Part shown: in pieces, positions 22,501-32,065 of the stretch
How positions within the stretch are numbered: position 1 is the stretch's first letter
Layout of the letters: each line of letters opens with the position of its first letter
Assembly: GCA_963855995.1 (NCBI GenBank)
Contig: OY979724.1
Span: forward strand, 12,694,032-12,758,031
Source: Muricea muricata
Taxonomy: Eukaryota; Cnidaria; Anthozoa; Malacalcyonacea; Plexauridae
Direction of reading: 5' to 3'
Length of the DNA stretch: 64,000 nucleotides
Notes under the pieces: model-generated
Told to the model about the DNA's origin: nothing
What the model saw: the letters and a program-made list of their open reading frames with translations, nothing else
The model's database searches: none
Position numbers and translations under genes: made by a program

Positions 22501-24254
22501 CTGATGGCAATTTGTGTGAAGGACCAGTTTTTGGATTTGTTGTCGTCACTCCTGATGGCAATTTGTGTGAAGGACCAGTTGTAGGATTTGATGTCGTCAC
22601 ACCTGATGGCAATTTGTGTGAAGGACCAGTTTTTGGATTTGTTGTCGTCACTTCTGATGGCAATTTGTGTGAAGGACCAGTTGTTGGATTTGATGTCGTT
22701 GGTGTCGTACCGGATGGCGATATGCTTTCTGGACTTTTTGCTCTTCCCAATGAACTTGTTCTGTTTGAGCGTTTAAATGGCGGAAGATAATTTGGGATGT
22801 AAGAACGCTGAACAGATAGCTAAAAAGATAACATACATTGATCGTTATCTACAGGGCATGTCCGTGCATTTATATATACACTTCAACAACACCAGCTACA
22901 TTCATAACGATAGTGAAACTTTTGAGTTACATCGCTTGAGCATTAGACACTACAGTTCTTTTCTAATGCCAAGATATACGACAACGAGGGTAGATAGGAA
23001 AACGACTGACTTTTCTCAAAAACGTTTGCGCGTCCTTAAATTTGCTGAAATCATAAACAGCAATTCAACACCTAACACATTTTCAAGCCACCAAGTCAAG
23101 ATTACTTTTCTGAAGTTCCAGTCTGTATTGGTCAACTTACCACTGAGAGAAATGGCCTGTAAAATAAAGCGAGTGAATTGCCACAATATTTAATAGTTAT
23201 TAGATCAGGTTAATCTGCCTAGCCATGCCTATTTTCATTCAAAATTGTTTTGCTTCGCACCAGGCTAACAGTGGAGGATTTTGCATGAATGAAACAGGCT
23301 GTAATGTTTGGGGTATTTATCATCATGTCTGGGTTTTCTCTAACATTTTACTACTACTTAACAAATAGATTGCATTTTGCCGTTGTCTGTTCAGTTATAG
23401 ATGCACGGTATGACGTCATAATGTGGTAAGAAGAAAAAAGTGGACCACGAGCCGCCTAGGCGAGTGGGTCACTGATGCTCTTACCACATTATGACGTCTA
23501 CCGTGTATCTATAACTGAACAGACAACGGCAAAATGTAATCTATCTGTTTTGTATAATAAAAATGTGAAAAATTTTGCCAAAATAAGCTTTGTAGTGCGA
23601 CGAAAAGACTTTCACTGAGCCGAACGCGAAGTGAATATATATGCTTGTAATGAGAAAATACCAAAGAAAATCTAAAGTAATTTCTACTGAAAATAAACGT
23701 TTATCCCGTACCCATTGGTCGTGTAAAGAACGATCAGCTCTTGTTGAACTTGGTGTTGCCGCACTCGATGGCGATTTGTGTGAAGAATGACCTGCTCTAG
23801 GAAGATCTACTGATGAAATTGGTCTAGTTGTACCTGATCTCTGTAAGGGTTCAGAACGATCTGCTCTAGGAAGACCAGCTGTTGGACTTGGCGTTGCCGC
23901 AGCCGATGGCGATTTGTGTCGATGCTGAGGTACTGGAGTACTGTATATGCTGGCACTTGGTATGGTGGGATCCGATGGTAATTTATGTTGAGAAGGATCT
24001 CCTTTTAAACAATCTGCTCTAGAACTTTGTGTCGTGTTATCTGAGAATATGTAGATAGAATGATCAATTGAGGGATCTACTGATGAACGTGGTCTCGTCT
24101 CATCCAATCGCGGTAAGGGTGCAGAATGATCTGTTCTTGAATTTAGTGTCGGTGCTTGGAATGTAAATATAGAATGATCTATTTCCGATGGCGAAATGTA
24201 TTCTCGACCTCTTGCTGTTCCCGATGATGAGCTTGTTTTCCTTGGATGTTCCAT
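16541..24254 (-). CDS. J-like / ankyrin / PARP-ART-fold protein, copy B (multi-exon model)
   Basis: The firm core is exon 19249-18078 plus last exon 16805-16541, joined through TTAAG|gtactt and ttttcag|CTACC in the same phase as copy A. The core has the same order as copy A: ISYTAAGG and INPWATLSL, a J-like helix pair without HPD, ankyrin repeats ([29 protein letters not shown]), WHGT, YSAHTAYSERI, and a last exon with [14 protein letters not shown]. The last exon has about 20 extra acidic residues compared with copy A. Upstream exons 19987-19838, 22819-22268 and 24254-23712 are all open, phase 0 and bounded by good splice sites. If joined they give about 893 aa beginning MEHPRKTSSSSG. Copy C and two broken exon remnants (near 21850 and 19330-19450) lie between them. 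The core is secure; the joining of distant exons is inference. Confidence 0.7.
17188..17880. mobile_element. Fold-back element interrupted by a second element
   Basis: The outer ends pair CCATAGAGATTATA with TATAATCTCTATGG, and GGGGCAAATTGAAGTCCCGG pairs with CCGGGACTTGAATTTGCCCC. The inner block 17470-17693 has its own inverted ends (ATAGATATAGAATGCGTGCT / GCGCATTCTATATCTTTTAT) and a relative at 30965-31205. The whole sits in the last intron of copy B. Confidence 0.7.
19470..19775. mobile_element. MITE family 1, copy truncated at the left
   Basis: The right half ends in AAGTTTGTCTAATTGGGGAA then TGGTCCATT, as in the 2603 copy. The left arm starts inside the family consensus and lacks the terminal 60 or so bases. 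It abuts a broken Ser/Pro-rich exon remnant of the ART locus at 19330-19450. Confidence 0.8.
19838..19987 (-). CDS. Ser/Pro-rich exon upstream of copy B (50 codons, phase 0)
   Basis: Bounded by tttttag|GTTGTTAGA and GAG|gtatttt, open throughout, exactly 150 bases. It encodes a Ser/Pro/Thr-rich linker (SPSPTPSSRVSTGTPP, SSPPPGD) with no globular domain. Its middle (TGTPPVKP) is echoed by the broken remnant at 19330-19450 (GSPPPVKP), so this exon was duplicated. Probable linker exon of copy B. Confidence 0.55.
20372..20706. mobile_element. MITE family 1, copy that truncates ART-family copy C
   Basis: The left end (TTGACCATTTCCCTATTAGA) is near complete. The right end stops at GTGCTAAAAT and passes directly into copy C sequence, so it lacks the terminal 50 or so bases. 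Family consensus AAATTTGAAAAC and the copy C junction AAATTTGAGG share a short run, which fits deletion by microhomology. Confidence 0.8.
20706..21545 (-). pseudogene. ART-family copy C, truncated
   Basis: It begins after acceptor ttttag|AAGGATAAA at 21545 with a Pro-rich run encoded by a CCA/ACC triplet repeat. The J-like segment (SRYDVKQAFRKKIKE) and ankyrin repeats ([16 protein letters not shown]) follow. The frame meets a TAA at 20850. Clear homology to copy B continues after the stop (FREKAK, MRPVKF) with small frame errors until about 20707, where a MITE replaces everything downstream. The ART domain is therefore gone. It could still be transcribed as a terminal exon of an ART-less isoform; otherwise it is a pseudogene. 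Confidence 0.75.
21848..22150. other. Duplicated exon-intron block remnant of the ART locus
   Basis: On the minus strand a short Ser-rich exon-like piece ends at ATA|gtgagtaaac (21847), the donor context seen at the 22268 exon, but no acceptor gives a compatible phase. The flanking intron text (AACAGTGGAGGATTTTCCTG, CATGTCTGGGTTTCCTCAAG) recurs at about 21665-21760 and 23260-23340, showing that exon plus intron units were copied together. Confidence 0.5.
22268..22819 (-). CDS. Ser/Thr/Pro-rich exon with a 17-residue tandem repeat (184 codons)
   Basis: Bounded by tttttag|CTATCTGTT and GAA|gtgagtaaac, exactly 552 bases, open in phase 0. After a basic start (YLPPFKRSNRTSS) it encodes about seven units of 17 residues of the form GPSHKLPSGVTTTNPKT, then SSAATPSSTTGLPRADRP. 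Low complexity and no fold expected; the Ser/Thr content suggests a flexible, possibly modified stalk. It is homologous to the 23712-24254 exon (shared KTSS/RTSS start, ISPS, AATPS and GLPRADR). Most likely the N-terminal region of copy B or of a copy C isoform. Confidence 0.6.
22353..22712. repeat. 51-bp coding minisatellite, 7 units
   Basis: The unit on the plus strand begins GGCAATTTGTGTGAAGGACC and is 51 bases, a multiple of three, so copy-number changes keep the minus-strand frame. Units differ at a few positions (Lys/Thr, Ser/Thr/Pro). Confidence 0.9.
22960..23110. mobile_element. Fragment of the 13594-14360 element family
   Basis: ATAAACAGCAATTCAACACC and CAAGATTACTTTT align in order with AACAGCAATAAAACACC and AAAATTACTTTT at 14100-14150. 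No ends remain. Confidence 0.5.
23366..23546. mobile_element. Fold-back element with 65-bp arms
   Basis: AGATTGCATTTTGCCGTTGT and GTTCAGTTATAGATGCACGG on the left are mirrored by the right arm ending ACGGCAAAATGTAATCT. Each arm carries a GACGTCATAATGTGGTAAGA block, including a CRE-like TGACGTCA on the left. It lies in the first intron of the copy B model. Confidence 0.8.
23712..24254 (-). CDS. First Ser/Pro-rich exon of the copy B model (starts MEHPRKTSS)
   Basis: A genuine ATG at 24254 opens 181 codons ending at TGG|gtacgg, phase 0. The sequence is Ser/Pro/Asp-rich with degenerate repeats (SSAATPSST, GLPRADRS, ISSVD) and no signal peptide or membrane span. The donor context aligns with the gtgagtaaac donors of the sister exons. 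Probably the N-terminal exon of the locus. Beyond the donor the frame runs a further 57 codons into intron. Confidence 0.6.
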
Positions 24255-25040
24255 TACTAGTAACTACCTAACAATATCATAACTAGTCATTTCTCGATCG
24301 AGACCGCAGTGCATATGACTTTCAAACAAGTCCTTATAGCGACGAGGTAGCTACGGCGAAAATGTGCTTATACAAGAAGTAAGTTTTCCATAGATTCATA
24401 ATTATTTCAACTATACATTGTTTGAAGTTTCAGCTTTACATTAAACGCGATAAATTGTCACTCGTAATTTCACCAATTTCAAGTGGCATTAGAAAGCCAA
24501 GCCATTTTGTACCGTCTTAATTATAATAGAAACTGCTAAATTTGCTTATATAATTGAACATATTTATTACTAGAAACATTTTCTGCTTCAGCCACAGGTA
24601 TTTCATACATATTCAAGCCGTACATATTATGCGTAGGGGAGCTAAATTCAACGTTTATACCTCGTTTAAACGAATCAAAATTTGATTTGATGCCCGACTG
24701 GTGTAGATAATAGCTCTACAGACGAGATCATCAAGCAAACGTACAGTTAAGCTGAAATACTTGAATCAAAGCTAAAAATCACAATAAACTGGTTTCTTCG
24801 TCTTAGTCTGCGTAGATTTGTGCAACATTAACGACCTACCTTTTACATGAATTTAGACTGCATGAGCGAAACGTCCGCACAATTTTTTGACGGCGTTGGG
24901 TGGTTTGAAAATCTTTGTGTATTGGAGTGAAAGTGAAACCAAAAATTAATGCATTGATTTGAAACATCTCAAACATCCATGAATAATGTGAAACAGTTAA
25001 ATGCTGCCATATCATGCATGTAATGGTCGGTATTAGAATA
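24255..25040. other. Upstream region of the ART locus
   Basis: No gene seen. It presumably holds the promoter of the MEHPRKTSS transcript, but I see no distinct motif. Confidence 0.35.
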
Positions 25041-25043
25041 TAA

Positions 25044-25149
<106 letters not shown>

Positions 25150-25397
25150 TATAATCTTAAAATATTACAATTGTCGCTACTTTAATGCAATCATCAGGCG
25201 ACTGTTCCGATTGAGTTCGTTGTTTGCTTACGCTACTCACTAACGGTTTTTACGCGCGCGCGTGAAATTTCGCGCGAGGAATTTGTTCTTGTGTCGGCAT
25301 TTTGCAAACAGTTCCGATCGTTTGTTCAAGGATGATCTTGTGTTTGCTTTCAATAAGCACAGTTTTTCATCCAGGCAAAGGTGACAGTTCTATACAT

Positions 25398-25475
25398 ACA
25401 TATATATATATATATATATACAGTTCTTTATATATATAAATATATATATATTTATATATATATGTAGACAGTTCT

Positions 25476-25565
<90 letters not shown>

Positions 25566-25571
25566 ATGTAT

Positions 25572-25669
<98 letters not shown>

Positions 25670-25672
25670 CAT
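25398..25672. repeat. Compound (TA)n / (TATATG)n microsatellite
   Basis: TA runs (25398-25555, broken by CAGTTCTATACATACA-type segments) grade through GTGTGTGT into about 17 units of ATATGT. The Met-Tyr open frame across it is an artefact of the repeat. Confidence 0.95.
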
Positions 25673-26771
25673 AGAAATATATTGTAAATATCTTCTAAAC
25701 ATTGAACGTGTAAGGGTTAGGGTCAGGTTTAATTCGAGCTTCTTCGAGATTTTTCCACAAATTTGATGTAATTATTCATTCAAGGTATCTATCCGAGATA
25801 ATTACCTCGGAACATCGAAGAAGACCGACTCAAAAATAAATTTACAGGCATTAACTTTAAATGAAACTGATTGCCACGTTAAAAGTTTCAATTTTGTGTC
25901 GGGTTTGCAGGCTTGCCTGACGACAGCTAAATGCTAAGAGCGGGAAACTAATTGGCGTGATAACGGCAAAATAAGTTAATACAGAAATCATCCTATCATT
26001 TAAATGTTTGATTCAGAGTCCAAAAAGGTTAATGCGACACGAAAAGTAAATCATAATATAACATTTCTATCTTTTGAAACCTCGTTGGCTAATAGGGATG
26101 ATAACACGAAAAATTTCTCCTCTGTTATTATTTTAAATTTTTATGCTATTTTACAAAAGAAATATAATTTTTTTCTTATTGATATACACTATTGTATCAA
26201 CACTAAAATTGGAAAAACTAGAAATCTTGTGAAAACTTTCTGCTCTGTTCCCATACAATTTCTTGTTTTTCTAATTTACAACTGTACATCATGTTGGAAA
26301 ATGTTTTATATTTCATTAATTTAATATACAAGTTTTATTTACAGACATTGATTCACTCGAATTTTCATTCTTTCATTCATTTCGGCATTTGCATTCACAT
26401 GCCACGGCTGATAACATTACATCAGTTCTCCAAGTACATCTACGTCCTTGTTTTGGCGTTTTTCTTGCTCTGCTTTTCTTGCCCCAAGGTCTCTTGAATT
26501 TCCTCTTTCTTTGACAAACTTTCACAATGACGCGTTTGAAAGCGATCTTAGAAGCCTGGCACGAGCATGTGACGTCAGTCGAGGAACAACGCGATGACGC
26601 ACAAACGCCAATCTATACCAGAATTCGAAAAAGCAAATTGTGCTAATTTTTTCAGACGTCATTGATAGCCGAACAAGCGTGTCTGACTGAAAACCTGCTT
26701 TAAACCTACTTTTCTAAGACTTGCAAGAATCGGCTATAACTTCTTCTGGGCGATGTGATTGAATGAATGTC
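25673..26771. other. No recognised gene
   Basis: AT-rich intergenic DNA. A CRE-like TGACGTCA lies near 26570 inside a 39-codon open frame starting at 26527 that has no other support. Confidence 0.35.
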
Positions 26772-27064
26772 ATACAGCTGATATTCAATAAAAGTTGATT
26801 TTCCAAAAGCGTAAACTATAATGGATGGCGGGTCAATTTGAGGCAAGCCAAGGATCTGCGGGTTATTCCTTATTTTCACCTCTAAACATGGAATGATTTC
26901 TTTGCGATAGCATCGGGGGAAAACAGGAAACTTGCAACAGAAAATTTACTTGCTACAAAGGCAATTCCCTGAATATCAGGGCCTAAATAAACAATAATCT
27001 GTCCTCCCTTGCACACTTATGGTTTACGCTTTTGGAAAGACAACCTTAATTTAAATAGCTGTAT
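26772..27064. mobile_element. Fold-back element, about 290 bp
   Basis: ATACAGCTGATATTCAATAA and TTCCAAAAGCGTAAAC on the left are mirrored by GTTTACGCTTTTGGAA and AATTTAAATAGCTGTAT on the right. Confidence 0.65.
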
Positions 27065-27281
27065 ATAAGTGTAAACCTTTACAAAAGTAAGTAATATTTG
27101 TGCTATACTTTATAGTTTTTGAGTACACACGTCAGAAGGAGAAAATCTCCAATTCACGACAAACGATTTTTCCACAAAAAACACGCTTTACTGATAAGCT
27201 TGCCATATGTTTGTAGAAAAGCTATCACAAAAATGCCATTTAAGGTTATATTCCGAAATTATGTAAAATAAGACAAATAGG

Positions 27282-27737
27282 TCAGGAGCCGAAAAATGCC
27301 GGCGAAAAATGCTGCAGTTTTTTAACTCTCACCTTGATCCGTCTTGGTACAACACCTCTGCCCATTTTTCGTTCCTCTTGGCGAACTATGCAACTTCTGT
27401 TCGTTTCCTTTCCTCGTTGAATATGTGGCACAAATACTTTCTGAAACAGTTCAATCGACTTTCGCAATTCTGGGGTATGGTTCCGTTGTATAGCGTCGCC
27501 ATATTGTTTGACCTCTTTCAGGTCTACAGTTTTGTTCAAGAAACGATTTTCTAAAGCCCGTAGCTTGGATTTCAACTGCGATTCTTTCGTAGCTTTTGTT
27601 GTAAATAATGCAGGTTTGGTTGATGGGCGTATTCGGATCGCCATTTGTGCTTTTCCGAGCATGCTACAAATGAAGAATACGATGAAAGATAGTTTGGTGT
27701 ACATGATTGATTCATAGCTTGACTCCGTCTCGTGCAT
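27282..27737 (-). CDS. Small predicted secreted protein, unknown family (151 or 140 aa)
   Basis: A single open frame with a strong signal peptide starting at the second Met (27704, MYTKLSFIVFFICSMLGKAQ). The first Met at 27737 would put 11 hydrophilic residues before it, so I prefer 27704. The mature part is basic, with an amphipathic helical stretch (LKSKLRALENRFLNKTVDLK), paired basic residues, one Cys and a very basic tail (RRIKVRVKKLQHF). No family recognised. It could be a neuropeptide-like precursor, a growth-factor prodomain or an extracellular matrix peptide; none of these is shown. No intron is needed. Confidence 0.5.
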   Translation of the reverse strand: MHETESSYESIMYTKLSFIVFFICSMLGKAQMAIRIRPSTKPALFTTKATKESQLKSKLRALENRFLNKTVDLKEVKQYGDAIQRNHTPELRKSIELFQKVFVPHIQRGKETNRSCIVRQEERKMGRGVVPRRIKVRVKKLQHFSPAFFGS

Positions 27738-27739
27738 TC

Positions 27740-28850
27740 GGCATCGTTAATCGTGTTTTGATGTTGTCTGACGTTACGTAATTTATTATATCACCAACGT
27801 TAACAATTCCTTTTTAATGCGAAGTCAATTAGTTCTAGGCGAGTCAAAACATCTTTGAAGTGCTTTTCTTGACATTTTCATCCGCCTTGTTTAATGAAAA
27901 TGGAATAAAACTAAAACAAATCAAACTAGCAAACCAACGAGATGCCTAAAGACCTATTGTCTACAGATTACGCCTTAAGAGGGCAAGATGCCATCAGTAA
28001 GCTTGCGATATTTATCGAGTACAATATTATAAAAATCGTTAAAAAAAGGTTAGTTTAAAAGTTGAATTAAATCTCCAAGCAGCTTGTTTAGAAGGCTCCG
28101 GAAATTTGTCTGGATCAATACTAGATTTTGTTTCTGCCGTTCTCAAAGAAATATAGGGGAAGGTATCGGGAACGACCGACCCCAAAAATAGTTTGATGTA
28201 AAATGTTTTAAATTGATAAACACTACAAAGTACTCAAGAATGGGCCATATATTTATTTTCAGCCTAGCCTTCATGCGTTTGTTTTGGAAAGCTTTCTTCC
28301 GTCAGGAAATTGATGCCAAGTGATCGACTTCCTGGCGTTGACGTCAGATGACGTCATGTTAAGCAGAGGCGTACATCATTACTGAATGACCATCTTTGAA
28401 TATCTAGGGAGATTTTACCCTCCCTGTGCGGTATTCAAAACCATTCTACCGTATACTTCGGCAGTATACTACGTCCTCAACCTCCAGAGCAGACCTCGCT
28501 TAAGAATTCTTCAAATATTTAGTATGGCTAATTTCCTCATAACTTCCTATGTTATTTTGGTTGTTTTGGCTTCCTAACCTGCCGACCTATCAAGCACTTC
28601 ACATTTTTTTCATAGTAACGAACGCTTGTATTCTTTTGCGCACATTGGCACAACCTGGCACGCATTGCCATGAAGGCTGATGAAGTCAAGTCTCCTTATA
28701 ACGGACACCCTAGGGAGCTTCATTTAGCATCTGTAATAGTAAGAATCTTGTTGCAAATAAAATTTCCCAATTTCAGGGGGCAGAATGTCAGTACAAATTC
28801 GTAGACCTTTTTGTTTTGAAATGTGTAGTTTATTCTAACGTCTAGTTGAT
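27740..28850. other. No recognised gene
   Basis: Intergenic. Presumed promoter side of the small secreted protein, followed by anonymous AT-rich DNA. Confidence 0.35.
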
Positions 28851-28867
28851 GTTTGTGTAATATGCAT

Positions 28868-29165
28868 GTTTTGAATATGAATCCCCGGTATGGTTTGATT
28901 CAACGGTGCATCTATCCAAAGCAACTGAGTCCATCCAAAAACGCTTTGAAAATTATTCACCCTCTGCTCTTTTACGAAGGTGTGCTGTCAGCAACAGGAC
29001 TGGGTACTTTAGAGAGTCGTCGTCATCATGCCTGTTTGAGCTTTGTTGATAAAATGATATGTGACGATCAAATTGGCATAAACCGGCTAGCAAGTATTTT
29101 TCGCAAGACTCCACGTGACAATGATCATAACTGTGATTTATTATTATTATTATTATTATTAAGAG
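28868..29165 (+). mobile_element. Non-LTR (LINE) reverse-transcriptase tail fragment
   Basis: The frame encodes LIQRCIYP, then NALKIIHPLLFYEGVL, ATGLGTLESRRHHACLSF and VDKMI. This order (ALKII.P...YE..L...GL.TLE.RR...C..F..K) is the familiar C-terminal block after the reverse transcriptase domain of CR1/jockey-type LINEs. The frame then enters a TTA triplet repeat (29138-29161). No other retroelement domain is nearby, so it is a dead fragment. Confidence 0.6.
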
Positions 29166-29259
29166 TCAAGGGTGTATACGCAAAAAATGTAAATGAATCG
29201 AGTTGATGTCTGTATCGTAGAATTCACACAGAAATTCATCCTCTTTCCTCCTATTACAT

Positions 29260-29640
29260 AGAAATGATCCTCTTGGGGTGTCTGCCTGCCGCCAGAATCG
29301 ATGAACGCCAGCAAATGCATCAATCGCGTGCTCAACTGCTTGTCCTGGTCGATCTCTTGCCACTCTTATTGACCATTATTCTCTTGATTCTCCACGCAGT
29401 CCTGCGCGTAGTTTTGTTCACGCCACCTGATTTATTCTTTCTGTCCGTAGTCCCCCGCTCCTTGGCTTGAACACCTTCATAACGCGGTCAGGGAACTGGA
29501 ACATGATGATCCCCTTGGTCTGGGTGGCAATCAAGGTGTCCTGGATAGCTGGCTGTCTACAAGGCAGGACTTGACTGGTGTCACTAGCTTGCGCAGTTGA
29601 CACTTTAGCTGAAGGATTTTAAGACTACCAGGCTACAGAC
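29260..29640. other. GC-richer block, possible old transposon or gene fragment
   Basis: Base composition rises clearly compared with its neighbours. The minus strand shows a frame with TLIATQTKGIIMFQFPD that reads like coding sequence, broken by stops on both sides. No family recognised. Confidence 0.3.
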
Positions 29641-30660
29641 GGGAGACCGCGTGAGACACCATCTCCGTCTGCACTCGCCTTCATGTTCTTTATGAGTTGA
29701 TCTCTCTGAAAAAATCAACACACAAAGTAGTATATGTATTTATAAGATGTAATGTGTGCAATTATGCTTACGGAAATTGTTAACTAGGGTTAATAAGTCA
29801 CGATCCCCTTTCAAGGAAGTGTGTGTATGCTTGAATGAGACTCACTGATTTGATACGAGTGTCTTCAACAGTAGCTGTTCAAAGCTGGGTTAACCTGACT
29901 TACCTGAGTGTATATATTTACACCTCCCTTTATTTCGAAACTTCAGAATTGAAAACTACCATTCAATGATCCATAGACAAGATTTCTGAAGAAATATTTC
30001 CAAACATCTAAACAAGTTCCTGGTATATTTCTTATGGATTTTACGTTGAACGGGGTTAAGCTAACCGGTTTTTGAGCAAGCGACCTAATATAAACCATGG
30101 CAATTTAACAACATGTTTGGATTTCAACGTCAAGATAGTATCCAGAAATTAAAGCAATATACTAATTACATTTAAGCACTCTTTATAAGTTTAATTAAGG
30201 ACTTTTAATTAAGGCCTGGGATTTTTGTTTTCAAATTCAAGGCCATTTAATCAAGGTCAAGTTTTTTTACTAAGCCTGCAGATGTTTGGTATTCTGGGAA
30301 TGTTCTTGGAAGACTAATGGGTTTTATAAGGATTACACATCAATAAGTTTGCGCTCTTAGTGAATTTTGTTAAGACTAACTAGCATGATGATATTCACTA
30401 ATCGTTACTCCTGAACACCCTGCTGACTCAAACTCAACAGTTTATTTATGCTATTAGAGTCTTGTGCGAGAATGCCGCCATGCTAGCCTGAAGGGCTTGG
30501 TTTCACTTGAAATTTTCCTGTGGGTTCTTCCTTTTGACGGATGTAAAGGCGTGAATCAGTTGGAAATGTTCAGGCGGGTAATCATTCACTCAGAACATTC
30601 CTTACTAATCCACTCTTTTACATCTGTCAGATGGAGAAAATTGTATTAGAAATCACGGCA
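29641..30660. other. No recognised gene
   Basis: AT-rich intergenic DNA with no structure I can support. Confidence 0.35.
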
Positions 30661-30673
30661 AAAATGTATATAA

Positions 30674-30966
30674 TTAACAATTAGATTACGAGCTCGAGAT
30701 TTCTACGCGGTGATAGTTGAGGGCGAAGTCCGAATCAACTATCACCGCATAGAAATCGAGAGCGAGTAATCTAATTGTTTTAGTAGAATCAGAGGTCAAA
30801 CATGGAATATTCAACAAAAAAATTGATTTTTAAGCAATTTTTTTAAAAGAAATCTCGGCAGGAAGATGATTGTTTCGCTACTCGCTATCTATCGAGAAAT
30901 AGATAGCGAGTAGAGTAACCAATCAAATTACAGCATTTGCAATAGTATACTAGTATGATTCTACTA
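30674..30966. mobile_element. MITE family 2, copy in reverse orientation
   Basis: It starts with a long hairpin (ACAATTAGATTACGAGCTCG, centre TTGAGGGCGAAGTCCGAATC, closing CGAGTAATCTAATTGT, 30674-30778). A second hairpin ACTCGCTATCTAT / ATAGATAGCGAGT follows, then TTGCAATAGTATACTAGTAT. All parts occur in the 16097-16497 copy in the opposite order. Confidence 0.75.
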
Positions 30967-31205
30967 AATAGATATAGAATGCGTACTCGGTCACGAATTA
31001 TGTTTCCACTTTTTCTTGAGCGTGCTCTTCGAAATCCGCCATATTGGATTCGCTCGTCGTGCAACGAGCGCTCGACGGCGCGAAATTCCTGGCCACAGGG
31101 TACTGGAACGAGCCAAAATGCCCTTTGGAATCCGCCATTTTGTAGAGACAAAATTTTTACTGAGAAAAGATAGAAAAGTACGCACTCTATGGCTATTATT
31201 TCTAT
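30965..31205. mobile_element. Fold-back element, relative of 17470-17693
   Basis: The ends AATAGATATAGAATGCGTAC and the inverted TACGCACTCTATGGCTATTA pair. The inner GAAATCCGCCATATTGGATT and TGGAATCCGCCATTTTG blocks also form inverted arms. It directly abuts the previous element, which ends in ATTCTACTAAATAG. Confidence 0.65.
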
Positions 31206-31346
31206 TGTTTATGTATAGACTGATCTCAATGCATATGCTGGTCAAAAATAGGGAACCAAACTAGGTTGTGCTGAGAGGCGCGTATACCTACTTGTATGAC
31301 TCTCGAAAAACTGTGGTATTTTTGAGCCTCCAGGCCTTGATTTCCT

Positions 31347-31569
31347 TTATTTTCGGATTTGATTTCCTGTATTTGCAAGACGATACGAAAACGTTGTAAA
31401 AAGATAAAACACAGCAGTGAAAAGCAGGAAAAAAACGACTAAAGCAAGACAAAATAAAAAAGTGGTATTGCTGGATTTTATTGCAGATGTGATGATGTCT
31501 CGAACTGCTAACGTCGTCAGTGTAGGTACTGCAGTCAAAATCACACGAAAACATAGGATCTTTCGCCAC
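31347..31569 (-). CDS. Possible last exon of a single-pass membrane protein
   Basis: After a good acceptor (atattgtttcag|G) an open frame of 73 codons carries a clear membrane span (FLFCLALVVFFLLFTAVFYL) and a short tail, then a stop and an AATAAA just downstream (minus strand). A second frame is also open but hydropathically mixed. An open frame upstream at 31794-32033 (minus), with an EHFCCSTAC motif and further Cys, might be another exon, but I could not join the two. Family unknown. Confidence 0.35.
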
Positions 31570-32065
31570 CTGAAACAATATAAACGAGCTCTAATCGGTC
31601 ATCGCCGGGATGCCATTACTAACTTCCTGACGAAAGGTCTTCGTCCGTAACATCGTTTATGTGCATTTTATGCCTTGGCTCATTTTTCCCTGTACAGCAC
31701 AAATGTAAAATAAACTGTTTTGCCGGTGGGTATTTATTGTTTACCTCTGCGATAAAGGTCGTATATATTAATAGATTTGCCGATCAGTTTCATTCATAAC
31801 ATAAATATTTTCTTTGTAATTTGATACTGACTCTCAAAACTGCGACATGACCAGATGGCTGTAACATAAAAAGATTTTCCCGCGCATCCAGCTGTCGAAG
31901 CAGTCAAGTCTCGAGCAACGTATTGCGTTGAAGTGCAAGCAGTACTACAACAGAAATGTTCTATACTTATCCCCCAGTCGCTTTTATCTTCATCTATCAT
32001 TCTGCAAATCCTTGTCAGGTCAAAAACAGGCATAACCCCTTAAATAACGACCGGGGAAGAGTCTG

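Noticed and set aside
22272-22790. Plus-strand 172-codon frame across the minisatellite
   Set aside because: It mirrors the minus-strand Ser/Thr/Pro-rich exon, which has splice sites, phase and family relatives in its favour.
25554-25766. Met-Tyr repeat open frame
   Set aside because: It is only the translation of the TATATG microsatellite.
26527-26646. 39-codon frame with an internal CRE-like site
   Set aside because: Too short, with no signal peptide, homology or splice support.
31794-32033. Insulin A-chain-like CCxxxC motif (CCSTAC)
   Set aside because: The fourth cysteine is not at the insulin spacing, and no B chain or signal peptide is found.
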